Shown: positions 1-12,254 of the stretch, in pieces
How the letters are laid out: each line of letters begins with the position of its first letter
Numbering within the stretch: the first letter of the stretch is position 1
Assembly (NCBI GenBank): GCA_001942045.1
Contig: MSTD01000034.1
Coordinates: forward strand, 8,672-67,606
Source: Mycolicibacterium porcinum
Lineage (GTDB): Bacteria; Actinomycetota; Actinomycetes; Mycobacteriales; Mycobacteriaceae
DNA length: 58,935 nt
Reading direction: 5' to 3'
Notes under the pieces: generated by a model
Told to the model about the DNA's origin: nothing
The model's database searches: none
The model's input: only the letters and a program-made list of their open reading frames with translations
Program-made: the position numbers and the translations under genes

Positions 1-483
1 GACAAGATGAGCGTCGAGGTGCTCCGGTCCGGTGCCCAGGTGGTGCTGCCGGCCGACGCCGACGGCCATGCCGCCGGCCTGGAGCGCATCCAGGACCTCG
101 GGGTCGGTGCGATGACCTTCCCGGCCGCCGGTTCGGCGGCGGACCTGGCATTGCTGCTGTGCGACCACCACGGGGCGTCGCTCATCGTCACCGCCGGCCA
201 CACGGCATCGATCGAGGAGTTCTTCGACCGTTCGCGCCAGCGCAGCAACCCGTCGACGTTCCTGACCCGGTTGAAGGTGGGGGAGAAACTCGTCGACGCC
301 AAGGCGGTGGCGACCCTGTACCGCAGCCGGGTGTCCGGTGGCGCGATCGCGTTGCTGGTGCTGGCCATGCTGATTGCGGTGGTCGTCGCGCTGTGGGTGT
401 CCCGGGCCGACGGCGCCGTGCTCGACTGGGTCGTCGACTACTGGAACCGCTTCACGCTGTGGGTCCAGAACCTCGTCAGCTGA
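1..483 (+). CDS. steA: SteA-like membrane protein, C-terminal part (5' truncated by window)
   Basis: The reading frame is open from base 1, so only the last ~160 residues are present. A conserved soluble part is followed by one hydrophobic segment (about 40-25 residues from the end: VSGGAIALLVLAMLIAVVVA) and a short amphipathic tail. Identity rests mainly on synteny: in mycobacteria the Rv1697/SteA family gene lies just before mctB and pyrG. SteA of corynebacteria works with SteB in cell separation and envelope integrity. The next gene follows after 14 bases, so they are probably co-transcribed. Confidence 0.75.
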   Translation, partial: DKMSVEVLRSGAQVVLPADADGHAAGLERIQDLGVGAMTFPAAGSAADLALLLCDHHGASLIVTAGHTASIEEFFDRSRQRSNPSTFLTRLKVGEKLVDAKAVATLYRSRVSGGAIALLVLAMLIAVVVALWVSRADGAVLDWVVDYWNRFTLWVQNLVS

Positions 484-497
484 ACGGTCGGTGAGTT

Positions 498-1439
498 GTG
501 ATCACGCTACGTGCGCACGCGATCTCGTTGGCGGCCGTCTTTCTGGCGCTGGCCATCGGGGTTGCCTTGGGTTCGGGGTTGCTGTCCAACACGGTGCTGT
601 CGGGGCTTCGTGACGACAAGAAGGACCTGCAGCACCAGATCGAGACCGTCACCGACGGCAAGAACGCGCTGAACGAAAGGCTCAATGCCGCAGGCGAATT
701 CGATGCGCAAATGGCGCCGCGCATACTGCGCGACGCATTGAAGGACAAGTCGGTGGTCGTGTTCCGCACGCCGGACGCGGTGGACGGTGACGTCGACGCC
801 GCGTCGCGCTTCGTCCGCGATGCGGGCGGCACGGTGACCGGCGAGATCGCGCTCACCCAGGAGTTCGTCGAGGCCAATTCGGCGGACAAACTGCTCTCGG
901 TGGTCAATTCACCGATCGTGCCTGCCGGTAAGCAGCTGAGCACCGCGGCAGTGGATCAGGGGTCTCAGGCCGGTGATCTCCTCGGAATCACCCTGTTGAT
1001 CGACAAGAATCCGGCCGCGGCCCCGGTGGACGACATGCAGCGCCAGACCGTGCTCACCGCGCTGCGTGACACCGGGTTCCTGACCTATGACGATCCACAC
1101 ATCGGTGCGGCCAACACGGCACTGATCGTGACTGGCGGTGGACTCGGCGAGGACGGCGGCAACCGCGGCGCGACCATGGCCCGGTTCGCCGCCGGTTTGG
1201 CACCGCACGGCTCCGGCACCGTGCTCGCCGGCCGGTCCGGGTCGGCCTCCGGAACCGGCCCGGTGGCCGTGACCAGGTCAGATGCCGGATTGACCGCCGT
1301 GGTCAGCACCGTGGACGACGCCGATTCCAGTGCCGGGCAGATCACCGCGGTCCTGGCCCTCGGAGATCTGGTCCGGGGTGGCAAGCCGGGCAAGTACGGA
1401 ACCGGGCAGGGCGCGACGTCGGTCACCGTCCCGCAGTAG
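498..1439 (+). CDS. mctB: MctB/SteB-like copper transport envelope protein
   Basis: 313 aa with a GTG start. An N-terminal membrane anchor (residues about 8-30, rich in A, L and V) is followed by a probable coiled coil (LRDDKKDLQHQIETVTDGK) and a mixed alpha/beta domain. Family knowledge: mycobacterial MctB (Rv1698) limits periplasmic copper and was described as an outer-membrane channel; the corynebacterial orthologue SteB partners SteA. Its position between steA and pyrG matches the conserved order. The channel function is taken from the family; the sequence itself shows only an anchored, exported protein. Confidence 0.85.
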   Translation: MITLRAHAISLAAVFLALAIGVALGSGLLSNTVLSGLRDDKKDLQHQIETVTDGKNALNERLNAAGEFDAQMAPRILRDALKDKSVVVFRTPDAVDGDVDAASRFVRDAGGTVTGEIALTQEFVEANSADKLLSVVNSPIVPAGKQLSTAAVDQGSQAGDLLGITLLIDKNPAAAPVDDMQRQTVLTALRDTGFLTYDDPHIGAANTALIVTGGGLGEDGGNRGATMARFAAGLAPHGSGTVLAGRSGSASGTGPVAVTRSDAGLTAVVSTVDDADSSAGQITAVLALGDLVRGGKPGKYGTGQGATSVTVPQ

Positions 1440-1515
1440 CGAGACTTCGCCCTTCAACTGCTCCTCAGGTGAGCGGCGCGGCAGCCGCGGCTTGTCGGTG
1501 TCGGTGTTAAGGTGA

Positions 1516-3951
<2,436 letters not shown>

Positions 3952-3955
<4 letters not shown>

Positions 3956-4908
3956 CCACACCGTCGCCCCTCCGATCGGCCCTCGACGACCAACTGCAGG
4001 GCTACCTCGATCACCTGACGATCGAGCGGGGCGTGGCGGCCAACACCTTGAGTTCGTACCGTCGCGACCTGCGTCGCTATGCCGAGCACCTGACCCAGCG
4101 CGGGATCGACGATCTGGCGAAGGTGGCCGAGGCCGACGTCAGCGATTTCCTGATCGCGCTGCGGCGCGGTGATCCCGACTCGGGAGTGGCTGCGCTGTCG
4201 GCGGTTTCGGCGGCCAGGGCGGTGGTCGCGGTCCGCGGCCTGCACCGGTTCGCCACGGCCGAGGGAATGACCGAACTCGACGTCGCCCGCGGGGTGAAAC
4301 CACCCACCCCCAGCCGGCGGCTGCCCAAGAGCCTCACCCTCGACGAGGTGGTCGCATTGCTCGAGGCCGCCGGCGGGGACAGCGAGGCCGACGGCCCGCT
4401 GACGCTGCGCAACCGAGCGCTGTTGGAGTTGTTGTATTCCACCGGGGCCCGGATCTCGGAAGCCGTCGGCCTCGACGTCGACGACATCGACACCCACGCG
4501 CGCTCGGTTCTGTTGCGCGGCAAAGGCGGCAAGCAGCGGCTCGTGCCCATCGGCCGCCCCGCCGTCAGCGCACTCGACGCGTACCTGGTGCGGGGGCGTC
4601 CGGATCTGGCCCGCCGGGGCCGGGGCACTCCGGGGATCTTCCTGAACGCCCGCGGCGGTCGGTTGTCGCGGCAGAGCGCCTGGCAGGTGCTGCAGGACTC
4701 GGCGGCGCGGGCCGGCATCACTTCCGCGGTTTCACCGCACACACTGCGGCACTCATTCGCGACCCACCTGCTCGACGGCGGCGCCGACGTGCGCGTCGTA
4801 CAGGAACTCCTCGGTCACGCGTCGGTGACGACCACGCAGATCTACACCATGGTCACGGTGCACACGCTGCGCGAGGTCTGGGCGGGTGCGCATCCGCGGG
4901 CGCGTTAG
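3952..4908 (+). CDS. xerD: Tyrosine recombinase XerD
   Basis: 318 aa. Resolves chromosome dimers at dif together with XerC. The N-terminal SAM-like core-binding domain (about residues 10-110) starts with [21 protein letters not shown]; the catalytic domain has [27 protein letters not shown] and [14 protein letters not shown], i.e. the Arg, Lys, His-x-x-Arg, His and Tyr of the family. ATGA overlap with the NUDIX stop. Unlike the two phage-type integrases further right it sits in a conserved housekeeping order. Its stop overlaps the convergent methyltransferase stop by 4 bases. Confidence 0.93.
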
Positions 4909-5657
4909 CCACCCAGGTACTCCGACTCCAACACCAGGTCCGGCAGCAGAGTCTGGTATTCGGCGTGCGTCTTGTGATGCTTCGTGTCCCACCGGGAGCC
5001 CTGGTGCTCCGTCATGTACGCCAGGTACTTGGGCGCGCCAGGAAGCTTCACGTTGTCGGCGACCACGATCGAACCCCGGTGCAACCAGCCACGGTCGAGC
5101 AGGCTCTGCAGGTCCGGCAGGTAGGCGTTCTTGTCGTGATCGAGGAACACGAAATCCAGCCCGCCGGCGTCGAACCCGGCGGCCGCCAAAGCGTCGAGCG
5201 TGGCTCCGCCGTCGCCGATCGTGCCGACCACACAGGTGATCCGGTCGGCGGCGCCCGCGTGGGTCCAGATCCGTCGGGCGATGTCGGCGTTGGTGGGGGA
5301 GAACTCGACCGAGAACACCCGGGCCGCCGGAGCGGCACGGGCGATGCGCATCGCCCCGTACCCGCAATAGGTGCCCAGTTCGAGGGCCAGCCTGGGGTTG
5401 GCCCGGATCACGGCCGCATCGAGGAGCGCCCCTTTCTCGTCGCCGACGTTGATCAGAAACGACTTCTCATAGGCGAACGTGTCGATGGTGGCGATGGCAT
5501 CGTCGAGGTCACCCGCGCGGGCGTTGGCCACCACATAATCGGCGACCGCGGCCTCCCGGCCGTCGCCCCATTGGCCGGTGCGGGCGAAGTGTCTGGCACC
5601 GATTCCCATCCGGATGAACGACCACCGCAACAGCGGCAGCCGCTGTTTGAGACTCAT
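4905..5657 (-). CDS. Class I SAM-dependent O-methyltransferase (catechol OMT-like)
   Basis: About 250 aa. Rossmann methyltransferase with the SAM loop [16 protein letters not shown] and an acidic metal/substrate site ([15 protein letters not shown], then [12 protein letters not shown]), as in cation-dependent catechol O-methyltransferases. Corresponds by position to Rv1703c. ATG 5657 gives MSLKQRL; ATG 5669 is a longer alternative. It is convergent with xerD and divergent from parA, so it is its own transcription unit. The substrate is not evident. Confidence 0.82.
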   Translation of the reverse strand: MSLKQRLPLLRWSFIRMGIGARHFARTGQWGDGREAAVADYVVANARAGDLDDAIATIDTFAYEKSFLINVGDEKGALLDAAVIRANPRLALELGTYCGYGAMRIARAAPAARVFSVEFSPTNADIARRIWTHAGAADRITCVVGTIGDGGATLDALAAAGFDAGGLDFVFLDHDKNAYLPDLQSLLDRGWLHRGSIVVADNVKLPGAPKYLAYMTEHQGSRWDTKHHKTHAEYQTLLPDLVLESEYLGG

Positions 5658-5808
5658 GACGCACACCATATGCGCCCGTTTGCCCGCGGGTCTGCCCGTT
5701 CTGGCAGCGTACCGACGTTAAACTTGCCGGGATGTGCGCGAATACTGCGGGATACCTGACCAGCGGTGGTATGGGTATGACCGACGAGCGCTCGCGCGAG
5801 GAGCCGAC

Positions 5809-6693
5809 GTGAACGACGACAGCGCACACGACGGCCTTTTCGAACACCACACGCCTGAGCTCGGTCTGACCGGCCGGCCGTCGCGCGACATTCCCGAACC
5901 GCAACCGCGTTCTACCCACGGTCCGGCCAAGGTCATTGCGATGTGCAACCAGAAGGGCGGGGTCGGCAAGACCACCTCGACCATCAACTTGGGTGCCAGC
6001 CTGGCCGAGTACGGCCGCCGCGTGCTGCTGGTCGACCTGGATCCGCAGGGCGCGCTGTCGGCGGGTCTGGGGGTCCCGCACTACGAACTCGAGCACACCG
6101 TGCACAACCTGTTGGTCGAGCCACGGGTGTCGATCGACGACGTCGTGATCAAGACCCGGGTCAGCGGCATGGACCTGGTGCCCAGCAACATCGACCTGTC
6201 GGCCGCCGAGATCCAGCTGGTGAACGAGGTGGGCCGCGAGCAGTCGCTGGCCCGCGCCCTGTACCCGGTGCTCGACCGCTACGACTACGTGCTGATCGAC
6301 TGCCAGCCCTCGCTGGGCCTGCTCACGGTCAACGGACTGGCCTGCGCCGACGGCGTGATCATCCCCACCGAATGCGAGTACTTCTCGCTGCGCGGGCTGG
6401 CCCTGCTCACCGACACCGTCGACAAGGTGCACGACCGGCTCAACCCGAAGCTGTCCATCAGCGGCATCCTGGTCACCCGCTACGACCCGCGCACGGTCAA
6501 CGCGCGGGAGGTGATGGCCCGCGTCGTGGAGCGGTTCGGCGACCTGGTGTTCGACACGGTGATCACCCGCACGGTGCGGTTCCCGGAGACCAGCGTGGCC
6601 GGTGAGCCGATCACCACCTGGGCACCGAAGTCGGGCGGCGCCGTGGCCTACCGATCGCTGGCACGCGAAGTCATCGACCGGTTCGGCGCGTGA
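5809..6693 (+). CDS. ParA-family ATPase (chromosome partition-like, Rv1708 type)
   Basis: About 294 aa. Deviant Walker A KGGVGKTTSTINL, Walker A' region LLVDLDPQGALSAGLG and Walker B YVLIDCQPSLGLL. The GTG at 5809 is preceded by GAGGAG (5798-5803) at 5-nt spacing, favouring it over the upstream ATG 5734. Followed by scpA with a 4-base overlap, so a partition ATPase is co-expressed with the condensin accessory proteins; this is the conserved mycobacterial order. It is a paralogue of the ori-proximal ParA, so a role in segregation is inferred, not shown. Confidence 0.9.
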   Translation: MNDDSAHDGLFEHHTPELGLTGRPSRDIPEPQPRSTHGPAKVIAMCNQKGGVGKTTSTINLGASLAEYGRRVLLVDLDPQGALSAGLGVPHYELEHTVHNLLVEPRVSIDDVVIKTRVSGMDLVPSNIDLSAAEIQLVNEVGREQSLARALYPVLDRYDYVLIDCQPSLGLLTVNGLACADGVIIPTECEYFSLRGLALLTDTVDKVHDRLNPKLSISGILVTRYDPRTVNAREVMARVVERFGDLVFDTVITRTVRFPETSVAGEPITTWAPKSGGAVAYRSLAREVIDRFGA

Positions 6694-7568
6694 ACGATGT
6701 CCTGAACACCCCGGCCACTCCGACCGGCGATCCTGCCGAACCAGCTGTCGCCGTCGGGGATGAGCCGACTGCCGGTGACCAGCAGAACCGTTTCCAGGTT
6801 CGGCTCACCAACTTCGAGGGCCCGTTCGACCTGCTGTTGCAGTTGATCTTCGCGCATCGCCTCGACGTCACCGAAGTGGCATTGCACCAGGTCACCGATG
6901 ATTTCATCGCCTACACCAAAGAGATCGGCGCCCGCCTCGAACTGGACGAGACCACGACGTTCCTGGTGATCGCGGCCACCCTGCTGGACCTGAAGGCGGC
7001 CCGGCTGCTGCCCTCGGGCGAGGTGCACGACGAGGAGGATCTGGCCCTCCTCGAGGTCCGCGACCTGTTGTTCGCCCGGCTGCTGCAGTACCGCGCCTTC
7101 AAACACGTCGCGTTGATGTTCGCCGAACTCGAGGCCGCGGCGCTGCGCAGCTACCCGCGCGCGGTATCGCTGGAGGATCGCTTCACCGACCTGCTGCCCG
7201 AGGTGATGCTCGGTGTCGACGCCGGTAAATTCGCCGAGATCGCGGCGGCCGCCTTCACTCCGCGGCCGGTGCCGACGGTCGGTACCGACCACATCCACGC
7301 CCCCAAGGTGTCGGTGCCCGAACAGGCTCACCGGATCATCGCCCTGCTGGAACAGCGCGGGATCGGGGAATGGGCGACATTCGCGGAGTTGGTGGCCGAA
7401 TGCACCGACGGACTCCAGATCGTCGGCCGCTTCCTGGCGCTGCTCGAACTGTTCCGAGCCAAGGCGGTAGCATTCGAGCAACCAGAACCGCTTGGAGTGC
7501 TCCAGGTTTCGTGGACCGGAGATCGGCCGACCAGCGAACATCTGGCGACCGCTGATGCGGAAGAATAG
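6690..7568 (+). CDS. scpA: Segregation and condensation protein A (kleisin)
   Basis: 292 aa with a GTG start overlapping the parA stop. After a ~35-residue variable N-terminus comes the ScpA signature FEGPFDLLLQLI, the conserved FLVIAATLLDLKAARLLP helix and a winged-helix C-terminus (EWATFAELVAEC...FLALLELFR). It bridges the heads of SMC together with ScpB. Co-operonic with scpB (9 nt apart). Confidence 0.95.
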   Translation: MNDVLNTPATPTGDPAEPAVAVGDEPTAGDQQNRFQVRLTNFEGPFDLLLQLIFAHRLDVTEVALHQVTDDFIAYTKEIGARLELDETTTFLVIAATLLDLKAARLLPSGEVHDEEDLALLEVRDLLFARLLQYRAFKHVALMFAELEAAALRSYPRAVSLEDRFTDLLPEVMLGVDAGKFAEIAAAAFTPRPVPTVGTDHIHAPKVSVPEQAHRIIALLEQRGIGEWATFAELVAECTDGLQIVGRFLALLELFRAKAVAFEQPEPLGVLQVSWTGDRPTSEHLATADAEE

Positions 7569-7576
7569 CGAGAGCA

Positions 7577-8314
7577 ATGACTGACGAGATCTCCGATCCC
7601 GGAGAGCGGTCCGATGATGCCCCGGGTGATGCGATCCCGGTCGGAGATGACCTGGGCATCGATGTGGCGACGGTTCCCGAGCTCGAAGACGGTGAACTCG
7701 GCGCTGTGCTGGAAGCGTTGTTGCTGGTGGTGGACACGCCGGTGACGGTCGATGCGCTGGCCTCGGCGACCGAACAGCCCGCCTACCGGGTGATGGCCAA
7801 GCTGCGTCTGATGGCCGAGGAGTTCGCCGCCCGGGACAGCGGCATCGACCTGCGTGAGGCGGCGGGCGGCTGGCGGATGTACACCCGGGCACGCTACGCC
7901 CCGTACGTCGAGCGGCTGCTGCTCGACGGAGCCAGGTCCAAGTTGACCCGGGCCGCGTTGGAGACCCTGGCCGTGGTGGCCTACCGGCAACCGGTGACCC
8001 GGGCCCGGGTGAGCGCGGTGCGCGGCGTCAACGTGGACGCCGTGATGCGGACCCTGCTGGCGCGTGGCCTGATCACCGAGGCGGGTACCGATCCGGACTC
8101 CGGTGCGGCGACATTCGCCACGACCGAGTTGTTTCTGGAACGGTTGGGGTTGACCTCGCTGTCCGATCTGCCCGACATCGCGCCGCTGCTGCCCGATGTC
8201 GACGTGATCGACGATCTGAGCGAATCACTCGGTGACGAGCCGCGTTTCGCCAAACTCAACGGCGGCGCGCCCGGTGGCGACCAGCCGACGGCGTTCGACG
8301 TGGACAAGGACTGA
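7577..8314 (+). CDS. scpB: Segregation and condensation protein B
   Basis: 245 aa. Two winged-helix domains after an acidic ~40-residue leader: LEALLLVVDTPV begins the first, and TRAALETLAVVAYRQPVTRARVSAVRGVN is the conserved second-domain core. Dimerises and binds ScpA in the SMC complex. The acidic tail is longer than in many bacteria, which is usual for actinobacteria. One base separates its stop from rluB. Confidence 0.95.
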   Translation: MTDEISDPGERSDDAPGDAIPVGDDLGIDVATVPELEDGELGAVLEALLLVVDTPVTVDALASATEQPAYRVMAKLRLMAEEFAARDSGIDLREAAGGWRMYTRARYAPYVERLLLDGARSKLTRAALETLAVVAYRQPVTRARVSAVRGVNVDAVMRTLLARGLITEAGTDPDSGAATFATTELFLERLGLTSLSDLPDIAPLLPDVDVIDDLSESLGDEPRFAKLNGGAPGGDQPTAFDVDKD

Positions 8315-8315
8315 C

Positions 8316-9056
8316 ATGGCTGACGAAGGCGTACGACTGCAGAAAGTCTTGTCCCAGGCGGGAATTGCGTCCCGGCGGGTGGCCGAGCGGATGATCACCG
8401 ACGGTCGCGTCGAGGTGGACGGCAGATTGGTGACCGAGCTCGGTACCCGCGTCGACCCGGCGGTCGCCGACATCCGGGTGGACGGTTCGCGCGTCATTCT
8501 CGACGACACTCTGGTGTACCTCGCGATCAACAAGCCGCGCGGCATGCTGTCCACGATGTCCGACGAGCGCGGCCGCCCGTGCGTCGGTGACCTCGTCGAG
8601 CACCGGGTCCGCGGCAACAAGAAGCTGTTTCATGTCGGGCGGCTCGATGCCGACACCGAGGGCCTGCTGCTGCTAACCAACGACGGGGAGCTCGCCCACC
8701 GGCTGATGCACCCGTCCTACGAGATCCCCAAGACCTATGTGGCGACGGTGCTCGGCACGGTGCCGCGCGGACTCGGCAAGAAGCTGCGCGCCGGTGTCGA
8801 ACTGGACGACGGCCCGGCGCACGTCGATGACTTCGCGGTGGTGGACACGGTTCCCGGCAAGACCTTGGTGAAGGTCACCCTGCACGAGGGTCGCAACCGC
8901 ATCGTGCGACGGATGCTGGCCGCCGTCGATTTCCCGGTGCAGGAACTGGTCCGCACCGACATCGGTTCGGTGGCGCTCGGCGAGCAGCGACCGGGCAGTA
9001 TCAGGGCGCTCAGCCGCAAGGAAGTCGGCGAGCTTTATCAGGCGGTGGGAATGTGA
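8316..9056 (+). CDS. rluB: rRNA pseudouridine synthase RluB-type
   Basis: 246 aa. N-terminal S4 RNA-binding domain ([20 protein letters not shown]) then the RsuA/RluB catalytic domain with the Asp-containing motif [17 protein letters not shown] and the KTYVATV strand. Expected to isomerise a uridine in 23S rRNA. ATG 8316 lies 1 nt after the scpB stop; the longer upstream frame is antisense to nothing useful and lacks a ribosome site. Gene order scpB-rluB-cmk-der is widely conserved. Confidence 0.92.
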   Translation: MADEGVRLQKVLSQAGIASRRVAERMITDGRVEVDGRLVTELGTRVDPAVADIRVDGSRVILDDTLVYLAINKPRGMLSTMSDERGRPCVGDLVEHRVRGNKKLFHVGRLDADTEGLLLLTNDGELAHRLMHPSYEIPKTYVATVLGTVPRGLGKKLRAGVELDDGPAHVDDFAVVDTVPGKTLVKVTLHEGRNRIVRRMLAAVDFPVQELVRTDIGSVALGEQRPGSIRALSRKEVGELYQAVGM

Positions 9057-9739
9057 GCGGATCTCTGGTGGTGTCGGTCGACGGACCGGCCGGAACCGGA
9101 AAGTCTTCGGTTTCAAGAGGTTTGGCGCAGGCCCTGGGCGCCAGGTACCTGGACACCGGCGCGATGTACCGCCTGGTGACGTTGGCGGTGCTGCGGGCCG
9201 GCGCCGATCTGGACGACGCCGAGGCGATCGATGCGGTGGCCTCGGGCGCGGTGATCGGGGTGGGGTCGGATCCCGCCGAGGACCGCGCTTACCTGGCCGG
9301 CGAGGACGTCTCCGCCGAGATCCGCGGCGACGAGGTGACCCGCGCGGTGTCGGCCGTCTCGGCGGTGCCCGGGGTGCGGGTTCGGCTGGTCGATCTGCAG
9401 CGCGAGTTGGCCTCCTCCGGTGGGCGGGTGGTGGTCGAAGGCCGCGACATCGGCACCGTGGTACTGCCCAAGGCCGACGTCAAGATCTTCCTGACCGCAT
9501 CCGCCGAGGAGCGGGCCCGGCGCCGCAACGCCCAGAACATCGCGAGCGGACTGCCCGACGATTACGAGACGGTGCTCGCCGACGTGCAGCGACGCGACCA
9601 CCTGGACTCCACGCGGGCCGTGTCTCCGCTGCGGGCGGCCGACGACGCCCTGGTGGTCGACACCAGCGATATGGACCAAACACAGGTCGTGGCACACCTT
9701 CTCGACCTGGTGACCCAACATGCGGGGGTACGGCGATGA
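9053..9739 (+). CDS. cmk: Cytidylate kinase
   Basis: 228 aa with GTG start overlapping the rluB stop. P-loop [21 protein letters not shown]-binding [12 protein letters not shown] and [20 protein letters not shown], and the lid arginines RARRRNAQ. Phosphorylates CMP and dCMP. Overlaps der by 4 bases. Confidence 0.95.
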   Translation: MSGSLVVSVDGPAGTGKSSVSRGLAQALGARYLDTGAMYRLVTLAVLRAGADLDDAEAIDAVASGAVIGVGSDPAEDRAYLAGEDVSAEIRGDEVTRAVSAVSAVPGVRVRLVDLQRELASSGGRVVVEGRDIGTVVLPKADVKIFLTASAEERARRRNAQNIASGLPDDYETVLADVQRRDHLDSTRAVSPLRAADDALVVDTSDMDQTQVVAHLLDLVTQHAGVRR

Positions 9740-11154
9740 GCGTCTCGGACGGAGACGGCACCTGGTCGGATGAGAGCGACTGGGAGCTCAGCGACGAGGT
9801 CGCCGAGGTTCTGGAGGAAGCGGCCGCGCCGCCGCCCGTGCTGGCCGTCGTCGGTCGGCCCAACGTCGGGAAATCGACTCTGGTGAACCGGATCCTGGGG
9901 CGTCGCGAAGCCGTCGTGCAGGACATCCCAGGGGTCACCCGCGACCGGGTTTCCTATGACGCGAACTGGCTCGGCCGCCGGTTCATGGTGCAGGACACCG
10001 GGGGATGGGAACCCGACGCCAAGGGCCTGCAGCAGCTGGTGGCCGACCAGGCTCTGGTGGCGATGCGCACCGCCGACGCGATCATCCTCGTCGTCGACGC
10101 GGTCGTCGGCGCCACCTCGGCCGATGAGGCGGCGGCCCGGATGCTCCGCAAGTCGGGCAAGCCGGTTTTCCTGGCGGCCAACAAGGTTGACACCCAGCGG
10201 GGCGAATCCGATGCCGCGGCACTGTGGTCGCTGGGTATCGGGGAGCCGCACGCGATCAGTGCCATGCACGGACGCGGCGTGGCCGATCTGCTCGACACCG
10301 TGATGGAGAAACTGCCCGAGGTCTCCGAGGTCGGCGGCAGCACCGCCGGCGGTCCACGCCGCGTGGCGCTGGTGGGCAAGCCGAACGTCGGCAAGAGCTC
10401 GCTGCTGAACCGGCTGGCCGGCGACGAGCGCTCGGTGGTGCACGACGTCGCGGGCACGACGGTCGATCCGGTCGACTCGCTGATCGAATTGGGCGGCAAG
10501 ACTTGGCGTTTCGTCGACACCGCGGGGCTGCGCCGCAAGGTCGGCCAGGCCAGTGGGCACGAGTTCTACGCCTCGGTGCGCACCCACGGCGCTATCGATG
10601 CCGCCGAGGTGGCGATCATGCTGATCGACGCCTCCCAGCCGCTGACCGAGCAGGACCTGCGGGTGCTGTCGATGGTGATCGAGGCCGGGCGGGCTCTGGT
10701 CATCGCGTTCAACAAGTGGGACCTGGTCGACGAGGACCGGCGGTACCTGCTGGAGAAAGAGATCGACCGGGAACTCGTACAGGTGCAGTGGGCGCCGCGG
10801 GTCAACATCTCGGCCATGACGGGCCGGGCGGTGCAGAAGCTGGTGCCGGCCCTGGAGACGTCATTGGCGTCCTGGGACAAGCGGATCTCGACCGGCCAGC
10901 TCAACAACTTCCTCAAAGAGGTGGTGGCGGCGACACCGCCGCCGGTGCGTGGTGGCAAGCAGCCCAAGATCCTGTTCGCCACCCAAGCGGCCACGCGGCC
11001 GCCGACGTTCGTGCTGTTCACCTCGGGGTTCCTGGAGGCCGGCTACCGGCGGTTCCTCGAACGCCGGCTGCGTGAGCAGTTCGGTTTCGAGGGCAGTCCG
11101 GTGCGGATCAACGTCAGGGTCCGGGAGAAGAGGGGCGCACCCAAGAGGCGTTAG
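9736..11154 (+). CDS. der: Ribosome assembly GTPase Der (EngA)
   Basis: 472 aa. Two tandem GTPase domains, the hallmark of Der: G1 motifs GRPNVGKST and [10 protein letters not shown]3 DTGGW and DTAGL, G4 NKVD and NKWD. The C-terminal KH-like domain ends with [10 protein letters not shown]. Works in 50S subunit assembly. The N-terminal ~35 residues are acidic, typical of mycobacteria. Last gene of the conserved block. Confidence 0.96.
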   Translation: MSVSDGDGTWSDESDWELSDEVAEVLEEAAAPPPVLAVVGRPNVGKSTLVNRILGRREAVVQDIPGVTRDRVSYDANWLGRRFMVQDTGGWEPDAKGLQQLVADQALVAMRTADAIILVVDAVVGATSADEAAARMLRKSGKPVFLAANKVDTQRGESDAAALWSLGIGEPHAISAMHGRGVADLLDTVMEKLPEVSEVGGSTAGGPRRVALVGKPNVGKSSLLNRLAGDERSVVHDVAGTTVDPVDSLIELGGKTWRFVDTAGLRRKVGQASGHEFYASVRTHGAIDAAEVAIMLIDASQPLTEQDLRVLSMVIEAGRALVIAFNKWDLVDEDRRYLLEKEIDRELVQVQWAPRVNISAMTGRAVQKLVPALETSLASWDKRISTGQLNNFLKEVVAATPPPVRGGKQPKILFATQAATRPPTFVLFTSGFLEAGYRRFLERRLREQFGFEGSPVRINVRVREKRGAPKRR

Positions 11155-11219
11155 CCCGCGATTTGGGTGCGTCGAGCGCCGGTGGGCGCCGGTAAACGCA
11201 CACGAGTTGGGCCGATAGG

Positions 11220-12011
11220 GTGGCCCGAGTGTCCGTCACCCACATGATCCTGATCGCGCTGGCCGGCGTCGGCGCGGGCGCGATCAACGCCATCGTCGGT
11301 TCCGGCACGCTCATCACGTTCCCGACATTGGTGGCGCTGGGAATTCCGCCGGTCACCTCGACGATGTCCAATGCCGTCGGTCTCGTCGCCGGCGGGGTTT
11401 CGGGTACCTGGGGCTACCGACGGGAACTGCGCGGGCAGTGGAAGCGGCTGCGCTGGCAGATTCCCGGCTCGCTGATCGGCGCCGGGTTGGGGTCCTGGCT
11501 GCTGCTCCACCTTCCGGAAAAAGTGTTCGTCGCGGTGGTACCGGTCCTGCTGATCCTGGCGTTGGTCCTGGTGGTCGTGGGCCCGCGAATTCAGGCCTGG
11601 GCGCGCCAACGCGCCGAGGCGTCCGGTCAGTCGGCCGACCATGTCAGCCCGCGTCGCATGGCGGTGCTGGTGATCGGCACGTTCGCCGTCGGTGTCTACG
11701 GCGGCTACTTCACCGCGGCCCAGGGAATCCTGCTGATCGCGGTGATGGGTGCGCTGTTGCCCGAGTCGATGCAGCGCATGAACGCCGCCAAGAACTTGCT
11801 GTCGCTGCTGGTCAACATCGTGGCGGCGCTCGCGTACACGATCGTCGCGTTCGATCGGATCAGCTGGGAGGCCGCGGGGCTGATCGCGGTCGGTTCGTTG
11901 ATCGGCGGCTTCCTCGGCGCGCATTACGGCCGCCGGCTCTCGCCGAACGCATTGCGGGCCGTGATCGTGGTGGTGGGCTTGATCGGGCTGTACCGACTGC
12001 TCACTGTGTGA
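11220..12011 (+). CDS. TSUP-family (TauE/SafE) anion exporter, copy 1
   Basis: 263 aa, about eight hydrophobic segments. The paired TSUP repeat is visible: GVGAGAINAIVGSGTLITFPTLVALG near the N-terminus and VGVYGGYFTAAQGILLIAVMG in the second half. Family members export sulfite, sulfoacetate or related organosulfur anions; substrate cannot be read from sequence. GTG 11220 or GTG 11229 could start it. A second member of the family lies just downstream. Confidence 0.85.
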   Translation: MARVSVTHMILIALAGVGAGAINAIVGSGTLITFPTLVALGIPPVTSTMSNAVGLVAGGVSGTWGYRRELRGQWKRLRWQIPGSLIGAGLGSWLLLHLPEKVFVAVVPVLLILALVLVVVGPRIQAWARQRAEASGQSADHVSPRRMAVLVIGTFAVGVYGGYFTAAQGILLIAVMGALLPESMQRMNAAKNLLSLLVNIVAALAYTIVAFDRISWEAAGLIAVGSLIGGFLGAHYGRRLSPNALRAVIVVVGLIGLYRLLTV

Positions 12012-12086
12012 GCCCGTCGACGGGATCCGGCCCGGCCTCTTGTAGGCTTGCTCAGTCTGTCTAACGACGAGGGAGAGGGGTGACCG

Positions 12087-12197
12087 GTGGCCGAACGTGC
12101 GTACCGCACCGCACCGTCCGCCCTTGCTGCTCTCGAGCCGTTCTGGCCCTCGCGCCGGTTGATGGCTTTCGACGAATGGTGTCGCGCGCGCATCTGA
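12087..12197 (+). CDS. Candidate 36-aa leader peptide upstream of second TSUP gene
   Basis: GTG start 6 nt after GGGAGAGGGG (12071-12080); product begins VAERAYRTAPSALAALEPFW and ends WCRARI. It occupies the otherwise empty 243-base gap between the two TSUP genes and stops 57 nt before the next ATG. No family recognised. A strong ribosome site and position suggest a small uORF that could tune the exporter; chance is also possible for an ORF this short. Confidence 0.35.
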   Translation: MAERAYRTAPSALAALEPFWPSRRLMAFDEWCRARI

Positions 12198-12254
12198 TCC
12201 GCGCCCGTCACTCGTCCGGTCGCCCAGCGACCACAATCGAAAGCAGCCGAACCC

